This document shows positions 1-8,302 of a stretch of DNA of 64,000 bases, piece after piece. Position 1 is the first letter of the stretch, and every line of letters starts with the position of its first letter. The notes below the pieces were generated by a model. That model had not been told where the DNA came from, did no database searches, and worked only from the letters and a program-made list of their open reading frames with translations. Location of the stretch: the NCBI GenBank assembly GCA_050945855.1, contig JBMNTS010000003.1:1-64000 (forward strand), given 5' to 3'. This DNA comes from CAYSNP01 sp050945855 (lineage in GTDB: Bacteria; Bacillota; Clostridia; Christensenellales; DTU072). The translations under genes and the position numbers were made by a program.

Positions 1-691
1 AAGTATCCACAAGAAGCAGGCAGCTGTCCGGATAAGCCTTGGCGTACGCCATAAACGCGCTTAACTCGTCCTCAAAGCTCATTACCCAGCTATGCGCGTG
101 AGTGCCCGTAACCTTTACGTCAAACAGTTGTCCTGTAAGCACGTTGCTGGTGGCGGAACAACCCGCGATCATAGCCGCTCGCGCGCCGTAAACGCCGGCG
201 TCCGGCCCTTGCGCCCTACGCAGCCCGAATTCCGCCACGCCCCCTCTTGCCTCGGAGATTATGCGAAAAGCTTTGGTGGCAATCAGCGTTTGATGATTGA
301 TGATATTAAGCAGCGCGGTTTCCAGCAGCTGCGCCTCAAAAAGCGGGGCTTTAACAATAAGAATGGGCTCGCCGGGGAAGATAATCTCTCCTTCCCTGAC
401 CGCTCTGATGTCTCCGGTGAACTTAAAAGAGCGCAGGCGGTCAAAGAAATCGGGGCCGAAAAGCCCCAAGCCTGATAAATATTCTATATCCTGTTCTGTG
501 AACTTAAGATTGTTGATATATTCTATCGCCTGAGCAAGCCCTGCTGCCACCGCAAAATCTTTGCCCCCGTTTTTTCGGTAGAACAAATCGAAAATGGCGA
601 CCTCATCCGCTTTGCCGCATTGCAGGTACCCGTTCATCATGGTAAGCTGATAAAGGTCTGTCAGTAGCGTTAAGTTCTTGCTCTCGTTCAT
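1..691 (-). CDS. pncB: Nicotinate phosphoribosyltransferase (3' end cut off by window)
   Basis: The enzyme joins nicotinate to PRPP to make nicotinate mononucleotide in the NAD salvage pathway; it is cytosolic. The visible 230 residues begin MNESKNLTLLTDLYQLTMMN, and the TDLYQLTM segment is the family's N-terminal hallmark; DLFYRKN and a conserved ARGG-AEFGLRRAQG stretch follow, as in the clostridial family. The C-terminal half lies beyond position 1. The ATG is one base after the stop of lgt, so the gene is the third member of the leftward galK-lgt-pncB operon and is probably translationally coupled. Nothing looks broken in the visible part. Nicotinamide-specific relatives have a different N-terminus. 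The family assignment is firm; completeness cannot be judged. Confidence 0.92.
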   Translation of the reverse strand, partial: MNESKNLTLLTDLYQLTMMNGYLQCGKADEVAIFDLFYRKNGGKDFAVAAGLAQAIEYINNLKFTEQDIEYLSGLGLFGPDFFDRLRSFKFTGDIRAVREGEIIFPGEPILIVKAPLFEAQLLETALLNIINHQTLIATKAFRIISEARGGVAEFGLRRAQGPDAGVYGARAAMIAGCSATSNVLTGQLFDVKVTGTHAHSWVMSFEDELSAFMAYAKAYPDSCLLLVDT

Positions 692-692
692 T

Positions 693-1556
693 TTAATTCA
701 CATATTGTTTTTTCGCGTCCGTGTACAGCTTGAGCGGCACGCCGTCCTTATACCATACTCTTTTGCCCGCCGCCTTCGCCTTTTTGATTTGCAGGACAAG
801 GAGCGTCCAGCACGTGGCGGATATTATAAACATGGCTATCTGCAGCGGGTCTACGGGATAATCCGCAAAGTCAAGGCGCAAAAATTCCATAACGAATCTG
901 ATAAAGGAATAAGTGCCTGCATACAGCAGAATGCCGTTGTAGCGCATGATAAAGCGTTTCATTACGTAGAACAGCACCAAAAAGGCAATCAGATCAAGCA
1001 TGCTCTCATAGAAGAACAGCGCGTTATGAAATTGTCCGGTATACTCGATAAACACTGCGTAAGGGAAAAACTGCAGCGAAGGATTGCTCACCACCGGGCC
1101 GTATATCTCCTGGTTAAAAAAGTTGCCCCAGCGTCCTATGGCCTGCCCTATCAAAAGCAGGGGCAGTATCTGGTCTGCCACCGAAATAAAATCCACCTTG
1201 CGGTATTTGCACCATAAATACAGTCCTATCGCCCCGCCGGGGACGGCGCCCACTATGGTAATGCCTCCTTCCCACACAGCAATCAGATTGACAAAATCGC
1301 TCCATCCGAAATTAGGCACAAAGTAATCGCTTGCCTTATAAATAACATAGCCTATGCGTCCGCATACTATCGCCAGCGGCACCGCCCATAAGAAAATCTC
1401 TAGAAAGTCGTCCGTGGTCATTTTGATTTTTTGACATCTTTTCATACTGAACAGCATGCCGATGAGAATGGCGCTTGTGATAATAATGCCGTACCACGCT
1501 ACATCCCTTCCGAATATGCTGAAAGCTATCGGTTGAACCTTACCCGTCCAATGCAT
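693..1556 (-). CDS. lgt: Prolipoprotein diacylglyceryl transferase
   Basis: Lgt transfers diacylglycerol from phosphatidylglycerol to the lipobox cysteine of prolipoproteins in the cytoplasmic membrane. The 287-residue protein has about seven hydrophobic segments. The family signature is at residues 141-153 (GRWGNFFNQEIYG), preceded by WEGGITIVGAVPGG around residues 95-108. Length is normal. The ATG at 1556 follows a GGAGGTG ribosome binding site that overlaps the last codons and stop of galK, three bases away, so translation is probably coupled to galK. Substrates exist in this window: predicted lipoproteins at 30411, 42902 and 58382. Placement between sugar and NAD salvage genes is typical of mixed housekeeping operons. 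Confidence 0.97.
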   Translation of the reverse strand: MHWTGKVQPIAFSIFGRDVAWYGIIITSAILIGMLFSMKRCQKIKMTTDDFLEIFLWAVPLAIVCGRIGYVIYKASDYFVPNFGWSDFVNLIAVWEGGITIVGAVPGGAIGLYLWCKYRKVDFISVADQILPLLLIGQAIGRWGNFFNQEIYGPVVSNPSLQFFPYAVFIEYTGQFHNALFFYESMLDLIAFLVLFYVMKRFIMRYNGILLYAGTYSFIRFVMEFLRLDFADYPVDPLQIAMFIISATCWTLLVLQIKKAKAAGKRVWYKDGVPLKLYTDAKKQYVN

Positions 1557-1559
1557 GGA

Positions 1560-2822
1560 TTACACCTCCAATCTGCAAGTTCCCTTGTCTCTTATATTAA
1601 TCGCAAAGACGTTATCTTTGCCGAATAATTCGTTAGCCTTGCGGATAAACACATTTTGTTTATCCTTATCCACAAAATTGAGGATTGTGCCGGCAAATCC
1701 CCCGCCGTGCACTCTTGTCGCCCTTGCCCCGGGCAAGCGGGAGCAAAGGGTAAGCGCGAAAGGTATGGGCTGGGCTTTTTCTCCTGCCGGGTAGCAGTTC
1801 TGCAACAGCTTGTAAGAGCTGTCGCCGCTTTGATTGATCAGCGCGCAAAAAGCCTCCTTATCCGCCTTTGCCATAGCCTGCCTGATTGCGTCCGCTCTTT
1901 TGTTCTCCTCAAAGAAATGAATGGCGCGCAGCACCGCCCTTTCGGAATACTTTGCCGCAAGTACTTTTATGTCCGCATAAAAATCCCGCTCGTTTACTTC
2001 CCTTAAATTGTTCTTGCCAAAATGAGAGGCGATATTCTCCATCTCTTCTCTGATAAGCGCGTAATGCCCGGTAAGATGAGCGTGGTCGCCGCCGTTGTTT
2101 ACTATTACTATGCTTAAATCGTCAAAAAGCCACTTTGCTTTTTTTATCAGCGGAGCGGCCGGGTTTTCAAAATCTATATGGCTTACGCCGCCTAAGGCTA
2201 TGGCGCTCTGGTCCATCAGGCCCGAGGGTTTGCCGAAATACACGTTCTCCGCGTATTGAGAGCAAATCGCCTTTTCTACTGCCGGTATCTTCGCGTTATT
2301 GTATAAATCGTTGAAAATTTCGGCTACCAGCACCTCAAAGGCGGCGGAACTGCTGACCCCCGCGCCCTTAAACACGTCGCTTACCGTAGTAGCCTTAAAA
2401 CCGCCTATTTTATACCCTCTGTCGCTATATGCGCGCGCCACTCCCCTTACCAAAGCATGGCTTGCGCCTCGCTCCTGCTCCTTTACTTCCAAATCGCGCA
2501 AATCCACCCTGACAGGAGGATAGCCGTGACTGTATATTTCCGCCACCATATCGTCGCAGGGGGTAACCGCCGCCAGGGTGTCAAGGGATATTGCGGCGCA
2601 CACTACTTTGCCGCAATTGTGGTCGGTATGATTGCCGGCTACCTCAATCCTGCCCGGACTGGAGTAAAAAAAGGTATTGCTCCCGAACTGCAAGCTATGC
2701 TCCCGCAAAAGCGCGCCGAAACGCTGCCTGTGGGCGGGGGTGAATTCGCCGTATATCCTTTTGGCCTCTTTTGACAGAGCGTCTGAGTTAATTGAAATTT
2801 TTTTGGTCTTTGCTATTGCCAT
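1560..2822 (-). CDS. galK: Galactokinase (GHMP kinase family)
   Basis: Galactokinase phosphorylates galactose to galactose-1-phosphate, the first committed Leloir step. The GHMP signature GRIEVAGNHTDHN is at about residues 57-69, the ATP-binding GAGVSSSAAFEV segment follows near residue 150, and the C-terminal HGGGFAGT motif is present. I start at ATG 2822 (MAIAKTKK), preceded by AAAGG, giving 420 residues; an upstream in-frame ATG at 2915 would add 31 hydrophobic residues with no homology and would overlap the promoter. The uridylyltransferase galT is divergent next door, which supports galactose as the substrate. No galE or mutarotase is visible, so the Leloir set is split. First gene of the galK-lgt-pncB operon. 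Confidence 0.93.
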   Translation of the reverse strand: MAIAKTKKISINSDALSKEAKRIYGEFTPAHRQRFGALLREHSLQFGSNTFFYSSPGRIEVAGNHTDHNCGKVVCAAISLDTLAAVTPCDDMVAEIYSHGYPPVRVDLRDLEVKEQERGASHALVRGVARAYSDRGYKIGGFKATTVSDVFKGAGVSSSAAFEVLVAEIFNDLYNNAKIPAVEKAICSQYAENVYFGKPSGLMDQSAIALGGVSHIDFENPAAPLIKKAKWLFDDLSIVIVNNGGDHAHLTGHYALIREEMENIASHFGKNNLREVNERDFYADIKVLAAKYSERAVLRAIHFFEENKRADAIRQAMAKADKEAFCALINQSGDSSYKLLQNCYPAGEKAQPIPFALTLCSRLPGARATRVHGGGFAGTILNFVDKDKQNVFIRKANELFGKDNVFAINIRDKGTCRLEV

Positions 2823-2886
2823 ATTTATGCCTTTAATGTATAATAAACTATAGAAACAGAGCAAATTTTCACAGCCTGATAAAATT

Positions 2887-2915
2887 ATTGTAACATAAGT
2901 TATAATCAAAGGCAA
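2887..2915 (-). promoter_or_regulatory. Putative sigma-A promoter of the galK operon
   Basis: Reading leftward, TTGCCT (2915-2910) and TACAAT (2892-2887) are separated by 17 bases, predicting a start near 2880 and a leader of about 58 nt before galK. It lies in the 153-bp divergent galK/galT intergenic region. A TATAAT at 2901-2906 on the plus strand could serve galT but has no good -35. Confidence 0.5.
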
Positions 2916-2975
2916 TGGGATAAATATAAAATACCGTATTTTTTGCTAATCTATCAAACGAGGTAAAACGCTTAT

Positions 2976-4520
2976 ATGAGTAAAAACACATCTATAGCCA
3001 CGCTGTTAGAGTCGCTTATTTTTTATGCTACAGTAAAATTATATCTATCCGAGGAGGATGCCCTTGTCGCCCGGAACAAACTGCTGGAACTGTTTTCTTT
3101 GGACGCTCCCGGCGAGAAAACCGAAGTGTTGGGTGATTTGCAGAGCGAAATTCTCAACCCCCTTGTAAATCACGCGGTAGAAAAAGGTATTACAAGCGAG
3201 GAGGAGAGGCTGCTTTTTGAAAGCAAGCTGATGGGCATGGTTACGCCTTGTCCCAGCGCGGTTATTGCGGAATTTGACCATATTTTCGCAAGAGAAGGCG
3301 TGGACGCCGCAACCGATTACCTGAGAGAAATTTCCGTAAACAGCAACTATATCCGAATGGAGGATATAGAAAAAAATATAAAATGGACGGCGCCCGGCGA
3401 GTTGGGCGATTTGATAATAACCATCAATCTGGCCAAGCCGGAAAAGGACGCCAAAACCATAGAACGCGAAAGGCTGGACCAGTCAAGCTATCCGACTTGC
3501 ATGCTTTGTACTTCCAACATGGGCTTTGCGGGTACCCAAACACGCCCCGCAAGACACGCCTTGCGCATTATCCCTTTGTTCCTCAACGACGAGAAATGGT
3601 ATCTGCAATACTCTCCCTACGTATATTACAAAGACCATATTATCGTACTTACAGCGGAACACAGACCCATGGTAATAAGCCCGGACACCTTTGTGGAGCT
3701 ACTGGACTTTGTGGGCATTTTCCCGCATTTCTTCTGCGGCAGCAATGCGGAGCTGCCTATTGTGGGCGGCAGTATTTTATCTCATGAGCATTTCCAGGGA
3801 GGCGCCAAGGTTTTGCCTATGTTTAAGCGCGCGGCGAGAAGCGAGTTTAAGCATAAGGATTTTTCCAATACCAAGATTCAGATATTGGACTGGTATAACA
3901 GCGTGGTGCGCCTATGCTCTGACGACAATGAGGAACTTGCCAACTGCGCCGGCTACTTTCTAGATTTCTGGAGAGGGTATTCGGACGAGAGCGTAAATAT
4001 CCTCGCTTCCACCAAAAAAGAAAAGCATAACACCTTTACTCCCATAGCAAGCGTAAGGAATAAGGAATACGTATTGGATTTGATTTTGCGCAACAACCGC
4101 ACGGACGAGGCGCACCCTCACGGCATCTTCCATCCTACCAAGGATATGCACCATATCAAAAAGGAAGGCATCGGACTGATTGAGGCGATGGGGCTGTTTA
4201 TCCTGCCCGGCAGATTAAGTCAGGAAATGAAGCGTATAGCGCAAATTCTGCAAGGTAAGGCGCCTCTGGATTTTAAGGCATTGAGCGCGGACGCCATGCT
4301 GGAAAAGCATTTCCATATGATTGCGCAACTGGCCAACGACAACGGCTGCGACCTCACGACGGAGGAATCACACAGGGCTATTACCGAATATATCAATAAC
4401 GTATGCAGGAAAATTTTGGAATGCACGGCGGTCTTTAAGAACACAAAAGAAGGACAGGACGCCTTTCGCCTGTTTATGAATAAGGCAGGCTGCAAGCCGG
4501 TTAAACAAATGAGCAATTAG
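2976..4520 (+). CDS. galT: UDP-glucose--hexose-1-phosphate uridylyltransferase, class II
   Basis: GalT swaps UMP between UDP-glucose and galactose-1-phosphate, giving UDP-galactose and glucose-1-phosphate. The 514-residue length and sequence match the Firmicutes class II family rather than the shorter E. coli type. The active-site region reads SHEHFQGG at about residues 268-275, the class II counterpart of the HxH nucleophile motif, and the family block MCTSNMGFAGTQTRPARH lies near residue 180. The ATG follows a weak GAGGT site. The gene diverges from galK, so the two halves of the Leloir pathway probably share control. The stop codon overlaps the ribosome binding site of the dCMP deaminase gene downstream. 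Confidence 0.95.
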   Translation: MSKNTSIATLLESLIFYATVKLYLSEEDALVARNKLLELFSLDAPGEKTEVLGDLQSEILNPLVNHAVEKGITSEEERLLFESKLMGMVTPCPSAVIAEFDHIFAREGVDAATDYLREISVNSNYIRMEDIEKNIKWTAPGELGDLIITINLAKPEKDAKTIERERLDQSSYPTCMLCTSNMGFAGTQTRPARHALRIIPLFLNDEKWYLQYSPYVYYKDHIIVLTAEHRPMVISPDTFVELLDFVGIFPHFFCGSNAELPIVGGSILSHEHFQGGAKVLPMFKRAARSEFKHKDFSNTKIQILDWYNSVVRLCSDDNEELANCAGYFLDFWRGYSDESVNILASTKKEKHNTFTPIASVRNKEYVLDLILRNNRTDEAHPHGIFHPTKDMHHIKKEGIGLIEAMGLFILPGRLSQEMKRIAQILQGKAPLDFKALSADAMLEKHFHMIAQLANDNGCDLTTEESHRAITEYINNVCRKILECTAVFKNTKEGQDAFRLFMNKAGCKPVKQMSN

Positions 4521-4530
4521 GAGAGCGCCA

Positions 4531-4980
4531 ATGAACAAATGGGATGACAGATTTATGCAGATGGCAAAACTGGTCGCGACCTGGTCTTCCTGCTTTAAGG
4601 ATGACAGACAGGTGGGGGCTGTGATTGTACGCAATAAAAGGATACTCACCACCGGCTATAACGGAGCGCCCAGCGGCGTGGCGAGCTGCAAGGAAAGGCA
4701 GGAATGTATAAGGATAATACAGGGTATCAAAAGCGGCACCATGCATGAGGTATGCTACGCCGTGCACGCCGAGCAAAACGCCATTATTCAGGCGGCTAAG
4801 CTGGGGGTAAGCCTGCAGGACGCGACGATATACTGCACGCACCAGCCCTGCTCAATATGCGCTAAAATGATAATCAACAGCGGTATACAAAGAGTGGTTT
4901 TCGACCAAGGGTATCCCGACGATTTTTCCATGAAAATGTTTGCGGAAGCGGGCTTGCTGGTGGAAAAATACATCACTTGA
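4531..4980 (+). CDS. dCMP/deoxycytidylate deaminase family protein
   Basis: This zinc enzyme converts dCMP to dUMP, feeding thymidylate synthesis. The 149-residue protein carries the cytidine-deaminase fold signature: HAEQNAI near residue 79 (zinc-binding His and catalytic Glu) and PCSICAK near residues 105-111 (the two zinc cysteines). An inserted CKERQEC segment near residue 50 is common in ComEB/dCMP deaminases and may bind a second zinc. Length fits the family. It is ten bases after galT with an AGGAGAG site overlapping the galT stop, so the two are likely co-transcribed without an obvious functional link. No comEA or comEC is adjacent, so a competence role is not suggested. Confidence 0.93.
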   Translation: MNKWDDRFMQMAKLVATWSSCFKDDRQVGAVIVRNKRILTTGYNGAPSGVASCKERQECIRIIQGIKSGTMHEVCYAVHAEQNAIIQAAKLGVSLQDATIYCTHQPCSICAKMIINSGIQRVVFDQGYPDDFSMKMFAEAGLLVEKYIT

Positions 4981-5020
4981 TCTTGTAATAGGGGGTATAA
5001 TATTTAAATAGGAGGAAGAA

Positions 5021-5236
5021 GTGAAGAAGTTCTTGAAAGTATTGAAATGGATATTGATATTATTGCCTTTGGCAATAGTGAGCGCTCTCGCCGTTTACGC
5101 GCATAATAATGATATTCATGCAGATACAATGAAGGAATTCGCCTTCGGCTTTTCTCTGCCGTATATTGTTTTGGTAATTGAAATAGCCATCGGGGTCAGG
5201 TATAAGAAAAAATACGCTCTTAAATGGAAAAACTGA
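5021..5236 (+). CDS. Small two-helix membrane protein, unknown function
   Basis: A 71-residue protein starting at GTG 5021, chosen because AGGAGG sits six bases upstream. It has two predicted membrane helices (about residues 7-27 and 41-60), separated by a short acidic and histidine-containing loop, and basic ends (KKFLK and YKKKYALKWKN). I do not recognise a family. It lies 40 bases after the dCMP deaminase gene, with a TATAAT at 4996-5001 that lacks a convincing -35, so it may be the end of the galT transcript or separately expressed. The good ribosome binding site and clean hydrophobic pattern make it likely real. Confidence 0.65.
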   Translation: MKKFLKVLKWILILLPLAIVSALAVYAHNNDIHADTMKEFAFGFSLPYIVLVIEIAIGVRYKKKYALKWKN

Positions 5237-5285
5237 CAACAAGAGCGTTTATAAATTCTTGCAAATCTGATATTTTCTAACTGAA

Positions 5286-6242
5286 TTACCTTTTTTTAAG
5301 CAGCTTTAACTGCTTATTCATATTGGTCAGAAGAGGATGCATAATAAACTTAAATAGCACCCCCGTTTTTATATATGTCGCCACTTCGTTGAAAAGACCG
5401 TAGAAGGCCGTTTTTATATCGCAATAAGTACTGGTGGGATATTTTGCCTTATACGCCTTATACAGCCCAAATTGTTTGCCGGATAAGTTGTTTAGCTGGA
5501 AAAGGTCGTACTCCCTGTCCGCGTACATACAGTCCAGAGGGTCTATAAACGCCGTGGGTTTAAGCGTTTTTCTGTCCGCGAAAATGTTCATTACGTTAAG
5601 GTCGCCGTGGATTAAGGATGCCTTCTCTACCTTTTCAGAAAAGATAATGTCAAAATTCTTATACGCCTCTGTCATAATTTCGGTGACTTCTTCATCCAGT
5701 TCCCCGTTGCGCCCCAACTCCAGCGCGTTTTTCAGCACGTCCTGGGCAAACGGCTGATAATAATCCAGCCAATTCTCGTAAGGAGTGTTGTCCAAATCGC
5801 CGAAACGGTCTTTTGTTTTGTTGTGCAAGGTAATCAAAGCGTCCGCCACCGCGTCCGCAAAAGCCTGCTTTTTCTTTCGGGAATAGAGCAGAAAAGGGAA
5901 ATAGGTAAAAGTATTTTCCCCGTGCATAAACTCCATACATATACAATCAATGGGAATCTCGGGCACAGCGTCAAAAACAAAATACACTTCGGGAACGGGA
6001 ATGGGGCAATATTTTCTGAGCTCTCTTAATTGGCGCGCCTCCCCTATATGCATGCCCGCCGCCTTAAATGCCTTAAGCACCACGCTCTTGTCCTCAAAAT
6101 CAACTTTATAGGCAAGTCCATAAGAGCCGCCGCCCATACACCTGACATTTTTAACCTGCTGCTTAAAGCCGTTTTCCGCTATACGTTTAACGTATTCCGC
6201 GGTTTTGGCTTTATCGAGATTTCTAATTTGCAAGCTTTGCAT
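5286..6242 (-). CDS. Aminoglycoside phosphotransferase/choline-kinase-fold protein
   Basis: A small-molecule kinase of the APH fold, substrate unknown. The catalytic loop LIHGDLNVMNIF (near residue 213) gives the Brenner motif HxDxxxxN, and AFIDPLDCMYADREYDL about twenty residues later supplies the Mg-binding Asp. The glycine-rich nucleotide loop is MGGGSYGLAYKV near residue 37. I start at ATG 6242 (MQSLQI), preceded by AAGGAAG; an upstream ATG would add twenty lysine-rich residues that merely read through the tail of the neighbouring gene. The start overlaps the DMT transporter gene by 20 bases, so both are in one operon. Such proteins are often choline or fructosamine kinases; there is no evidence of antibiotic resistance. 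Confidence 0.82.
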   Translation of the reverse strand: MQSLQIRNLDKAKTAEYVKRIAENGFKQQVKNVRCMGGGSYGLAYKVDFEDKSVVLKAFKAAGMHIGEARQLRELRKYCPIPVPEVYFVFDAVPEIPIDCICMEFMHGENTFTYFPFLLYSRKKKQAFADAVADALITLHNKTKDRFGDLDNTPYENWLDYYQPFAQDVLKNALELGRNGELDEEVTEIMTEAYKNFDIIFSEKVEKASLIHGDLNVMNIFADRKTLKPTAFIDPLDCMYADREYDLFQLNNLSGKQFGLYKAYKAKYPTSTYCDIKTAFYGLFNEVATYIKTGVLFKFIMHPLLTNMNKQLKLLKKR

Positions 6243-7182
6243 CTTCTTCTTCCTTTTCCTCTTGTTTTTGTGGTTCAAGTTGGGCTTTGGCTTGAGCCGC
6301 AAGCAGCCTTTCCAGTTCGGTTTGCCGCCTTGTAAGCAAAAAGCCGGCGTAAGTAATAAGCGCTATTGCTATTATAAGTAAAAAATACGAAGAAATGTGC
6401 GGTGCCTTGTGCGCGTAAATGACAAAGTATATTATTACCGGGGAAAGCTGCTGGGGTATCTGCATCATGGGTATTACAATGCTTGCGTTGCCTTCCGCCA
6501 TGGCAATCTGCATATTTACCATGCCGCCGATATTAACTACCGCAACCAATATGGTAGAAATGATAAGCACTCTTGTGGTAACGGGGGTAAGCGCGCCGGA
6601 AAACAATTGCCCCACGGTAACGATAAAGGGCGCCATCCAGATATTGCCCACAATAAAAGGAAAAGCCGTTCCCAACGACAGCAGAATGGCCTTTTTCTTT
6701 TTACTTTTTCTGCCTAAATAAAAGAGATATAACCATAAGACAATACACATGCTGGTAACAATTGCGATTCTGTTAACAAAAAACTCGCCTTTGAATAAAT
6801 CCATATCCGGTTCAATGGACAACTTGCTTGCGGAAAGGCAGATTATAGCCACCATAAGCATACCTATCGCGATAATTTCCTCTTTGTTCAGCTTTTCGCC
6901 TAAAATCTTGGCGGAGCCTATGGCAAGCACGATAAAGCCGGAGGCAATAAGCCCGGGAATCAGCGCGGGCCCTACGTAAAGTTGGGCAAAAATCAAAAAT
7001 AGCGTGCTGAATATCAACAAACACGCCATTCCGGAAATCCATACGGGATGAGTAACCACATCCTTGAAAGTCATGGTGCCCTTTCGTTTATTAATATCGT
7101 TTATTGCTTTTTTTTGTAAAATTTGCCCCAAAAAGTTGGCAATGCCTGATAGAATACCGGATAAAATACCTAAATAATACAT
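6223..7182 (-). CDS. DMT-superfamily (EamA/NIPA-like) integral membrane transporter
   Basis: A 319-residue polytopic protein with about nine or ten hydrophobic segments in two homologous halves, as in the drug/metabolite transporter superfamily. The first helix LSGIANFLGQILQKKA and the segment with ILGEKLNKEE resemble EamA and eukaryotic NIPA-like magnesium transporters; the substrate cannot be told from sequence. The C-terminus ends in a charged tail (QEEKEEEDAKLAN) that overlaps the kinase-fold gene start. Start ATG 7182 follows an AGGAG site. It has its own promoter (7229-7256) and a compact hairpin in the leader. Operon with the APH-fold gene suggests linked transport and phosphorylation of a small solute, which is inference. 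Confidence 0.8.
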   Translation of the reverse strand: MYYLGILSGILSGIANFLGQILQKKAINDINKRKGTMTFKDVVTHPVWISGMACLLIFSTLFLIFAQLYVGPALIPGLIASGFIVLAIGSAKILGEKLNKEEIIAIGMLMVAIICLSASKLSIEPDMDLFKGEFFVNRIAIVTSMCIVLWLYLFYLGRKSKKKKAILLSLGTAFPFIVGNIWMAPFIVTVGQLFSGALTPVTTRVLIISTILVAVVNIGGMVNMQIAMAEGNASIVIPMMQIPQQLSPVIIYFVIYAHKAPHISSYFLLIIAIALITYAGFLLTRRQTELERLLAAQAKAQLEPQKQEEKEEEDAKLAN

Positions 7183-7196
7183 ATCTGCTCCTACTT

Positions 7197-7211
7197 AGCG
7201 CTCTAAGCGCT
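7197..7211 (-). promoter_or_regulatory. Leader hairpin AGCGCT-3-AGCGCT next to the ribosome binding site
   Basis: Two copies of the self-complementary hexamer AGCGCT flank a three-base spacer, between the predicted start of transcription (about 7222) and the AGGAG site of the DMT transporter gene. It can fold as a hairpin in RNA or serve as a dyad operator in DNA. Confidence 0.4.
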
Positions 7212-7228
7212 CAAAATACCCTATTTTA

Positions 7229-7256
7229 ATTATAGCATATTTTGGTAAGCGGTCAA
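7229..7256 (-). promoter_or_regulatory. Sigma-A promoter of the DMT transporter operon
   Basis: TTGACC (7256-7251), 16-base spacer, TATAAT (7234-7229), predicting a start near 7222. Confidence 0.75.
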
Positions 7257-7307
7257 CAACTTTTTTGTAGTATTTGCTTAAATAACGATCGCATTCCAAA
7301 TAATATT

Positions 7308-7334
7308 AAAAAAACCGCCCTTTTTAATCGGCGG
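7308..7334 (-). terminator. Intrinsic terminator containing the tsaC stop codon
   Basis: On the minus strand CCGCC (7334-7330) pairs with GGCGG (7319-7315), and seven T follow (7314-7308). The TAA stop of the threonylcarbamoyl-AMP synthase gene (7326-7324) lies in the loop, so the terminator stem begins inside the coding sequence. Confidence 0.75.
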
Positions 7335-8283
7335 CTTTCAGGATTCTGTTAAGCAGAGCGGTATTTTCTTCGGATTCGGGAAGCTTTTCTATAATCAGAC
7401 AATCATACTCCTTCTCCGCTTTTCTGAGGGCGGCGTATAAGTTTTGCGCTATTTCCCCGCTTGTGGAGCCTAGGCTGATACCTTCGCCGCATTTTTCTAT
7501 AAACCGGCTGCTGCCCAGGATTACCGCCCTGCCTTCCGTATAGCTGTTGCGCAACGCTATTGCGCGGGCGGGCGTATCCGCCAGCAACGTTTTGACCAAT
7601 GGCGCGTAATGGCGGTATTTCATGCCCGGGGATTTTACTCCCTCGCCCTGCCCCGCGGGCGTGGATTGCACCTTAATGAAGGGGGCAAGCATACCCGCGG
7701 TAATCCTGCCCGGGCGCAAAATGGCATAAGGCTCGCTTGTCAAATCCAGCACCGTGGATTCCACCCCCACCTCGCAACTGCCGCCGTCCAGAATCAGGGG
7801 AATCCTGCCCGCCATATCCTCGTATACGTGAGACGCCATTGTGGGGCTTACCCTGGAAGAGGTGTTCGCGCTGGGCGCGCAAATGGGAAGCTCTGCGGCC
7901 TTTATTAATTCCAGCGCCATCCTATGGGCGGGTATGCGCACACCAACGGTATTAAGCCCTGCCGTGACCAACGGGGAGATTGCAGGGTTTTTCTTTAATA
8001 TTAAGGTAAGAGGACCGGGGGAAAACTCTTTAAACAAAGTATAGGCTATCGCGGGCACTTCGCTTGCCACCTGCTCCAGCATGGAAATATCCGCTATATG
8101 GACTATTAAAGGATTGTCCTGCGGCCGCCCTTTTGCCGCAAATATCTTTTTGATTGCCTCACCGCAAAACGCGCTTGCGCCCAGACCGTAAACCGTTTCG
8201 GTAGGGAAAGCGACTATCTCGCCTCCTTTGATTAAGTCCGCGGCAAACGGGATATCCCCGTAGCCGCCGATAACAGTTTTCAT
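7324..8283 (-). CDS. tsaC: L-threonylcarbamoyladenylate synthase (Sua5/YwlC type)
   Basis: It makes threonylcarbamoyl-AMP from threonine, bicarbonate and ATP, the precursor of t6A37 in ANN-decoding tRNAs. The YrdC domain fills the first 200 residues, with GGEIVAFPTETVYGLG, KGRPQDNPLIVH and the APSANTSSRVSPT stretch. The remaining ~110 residues form the Sua5-type C-terminal domain, joined through the SPGMKYRHYAP linker. I start at ATG 8283 (MKTVIGG), seven bases after AAGGA; a TTG two codons upstream is less likely. It is 19 bases downstream of the 617-residue gene and may share its promoter. Its stop codon lies inside a terminator hairpin. Confidence 0.95.
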   Translation of the reverse strand: MKTVIGGYGDIPFAADLIKGGEIVAFPTETVYGLGASAFCGEAIKKIFAAKGRPQDNPLIVHIADISMLEQVASEVPAIAYTLFKEFSPGPLTLILKKNPAISPLVTAGLNTVGVRIPAHRMALELIKAAELPICAPSANTSSRVSPTMASHVYEDMAGRIPLILDGGSCEVGVESTVLDLTSEPYAILRPGRITAGMLAPFIKVQSTPAGQGEGVKSPGMKYRHYAPLVKTLLADTPARAIALRNSYTEGRAVILGSSRFIEKCGEGISLGSTSGEIAQNLYAALRKAEKEYDCLIIEKLPESEENTALLNRILKAAD

Positions 8284-8302
8284 TCGCAAATCCTTAATAA
8301 CG

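Noticed and set aside
2837..2842. TATACA box closer to galK as its promoter
   Set aside because: Its start would leave an 8-nt leader lacking the AAAGG site; the promoter at 2915-2887 fits better.
5286..6242. Aminoglycoside resistance gene
   Set aside because: The kinase fold is shared by many metabolic kinases, and no mobile element or resistance neighbour supports that reading.
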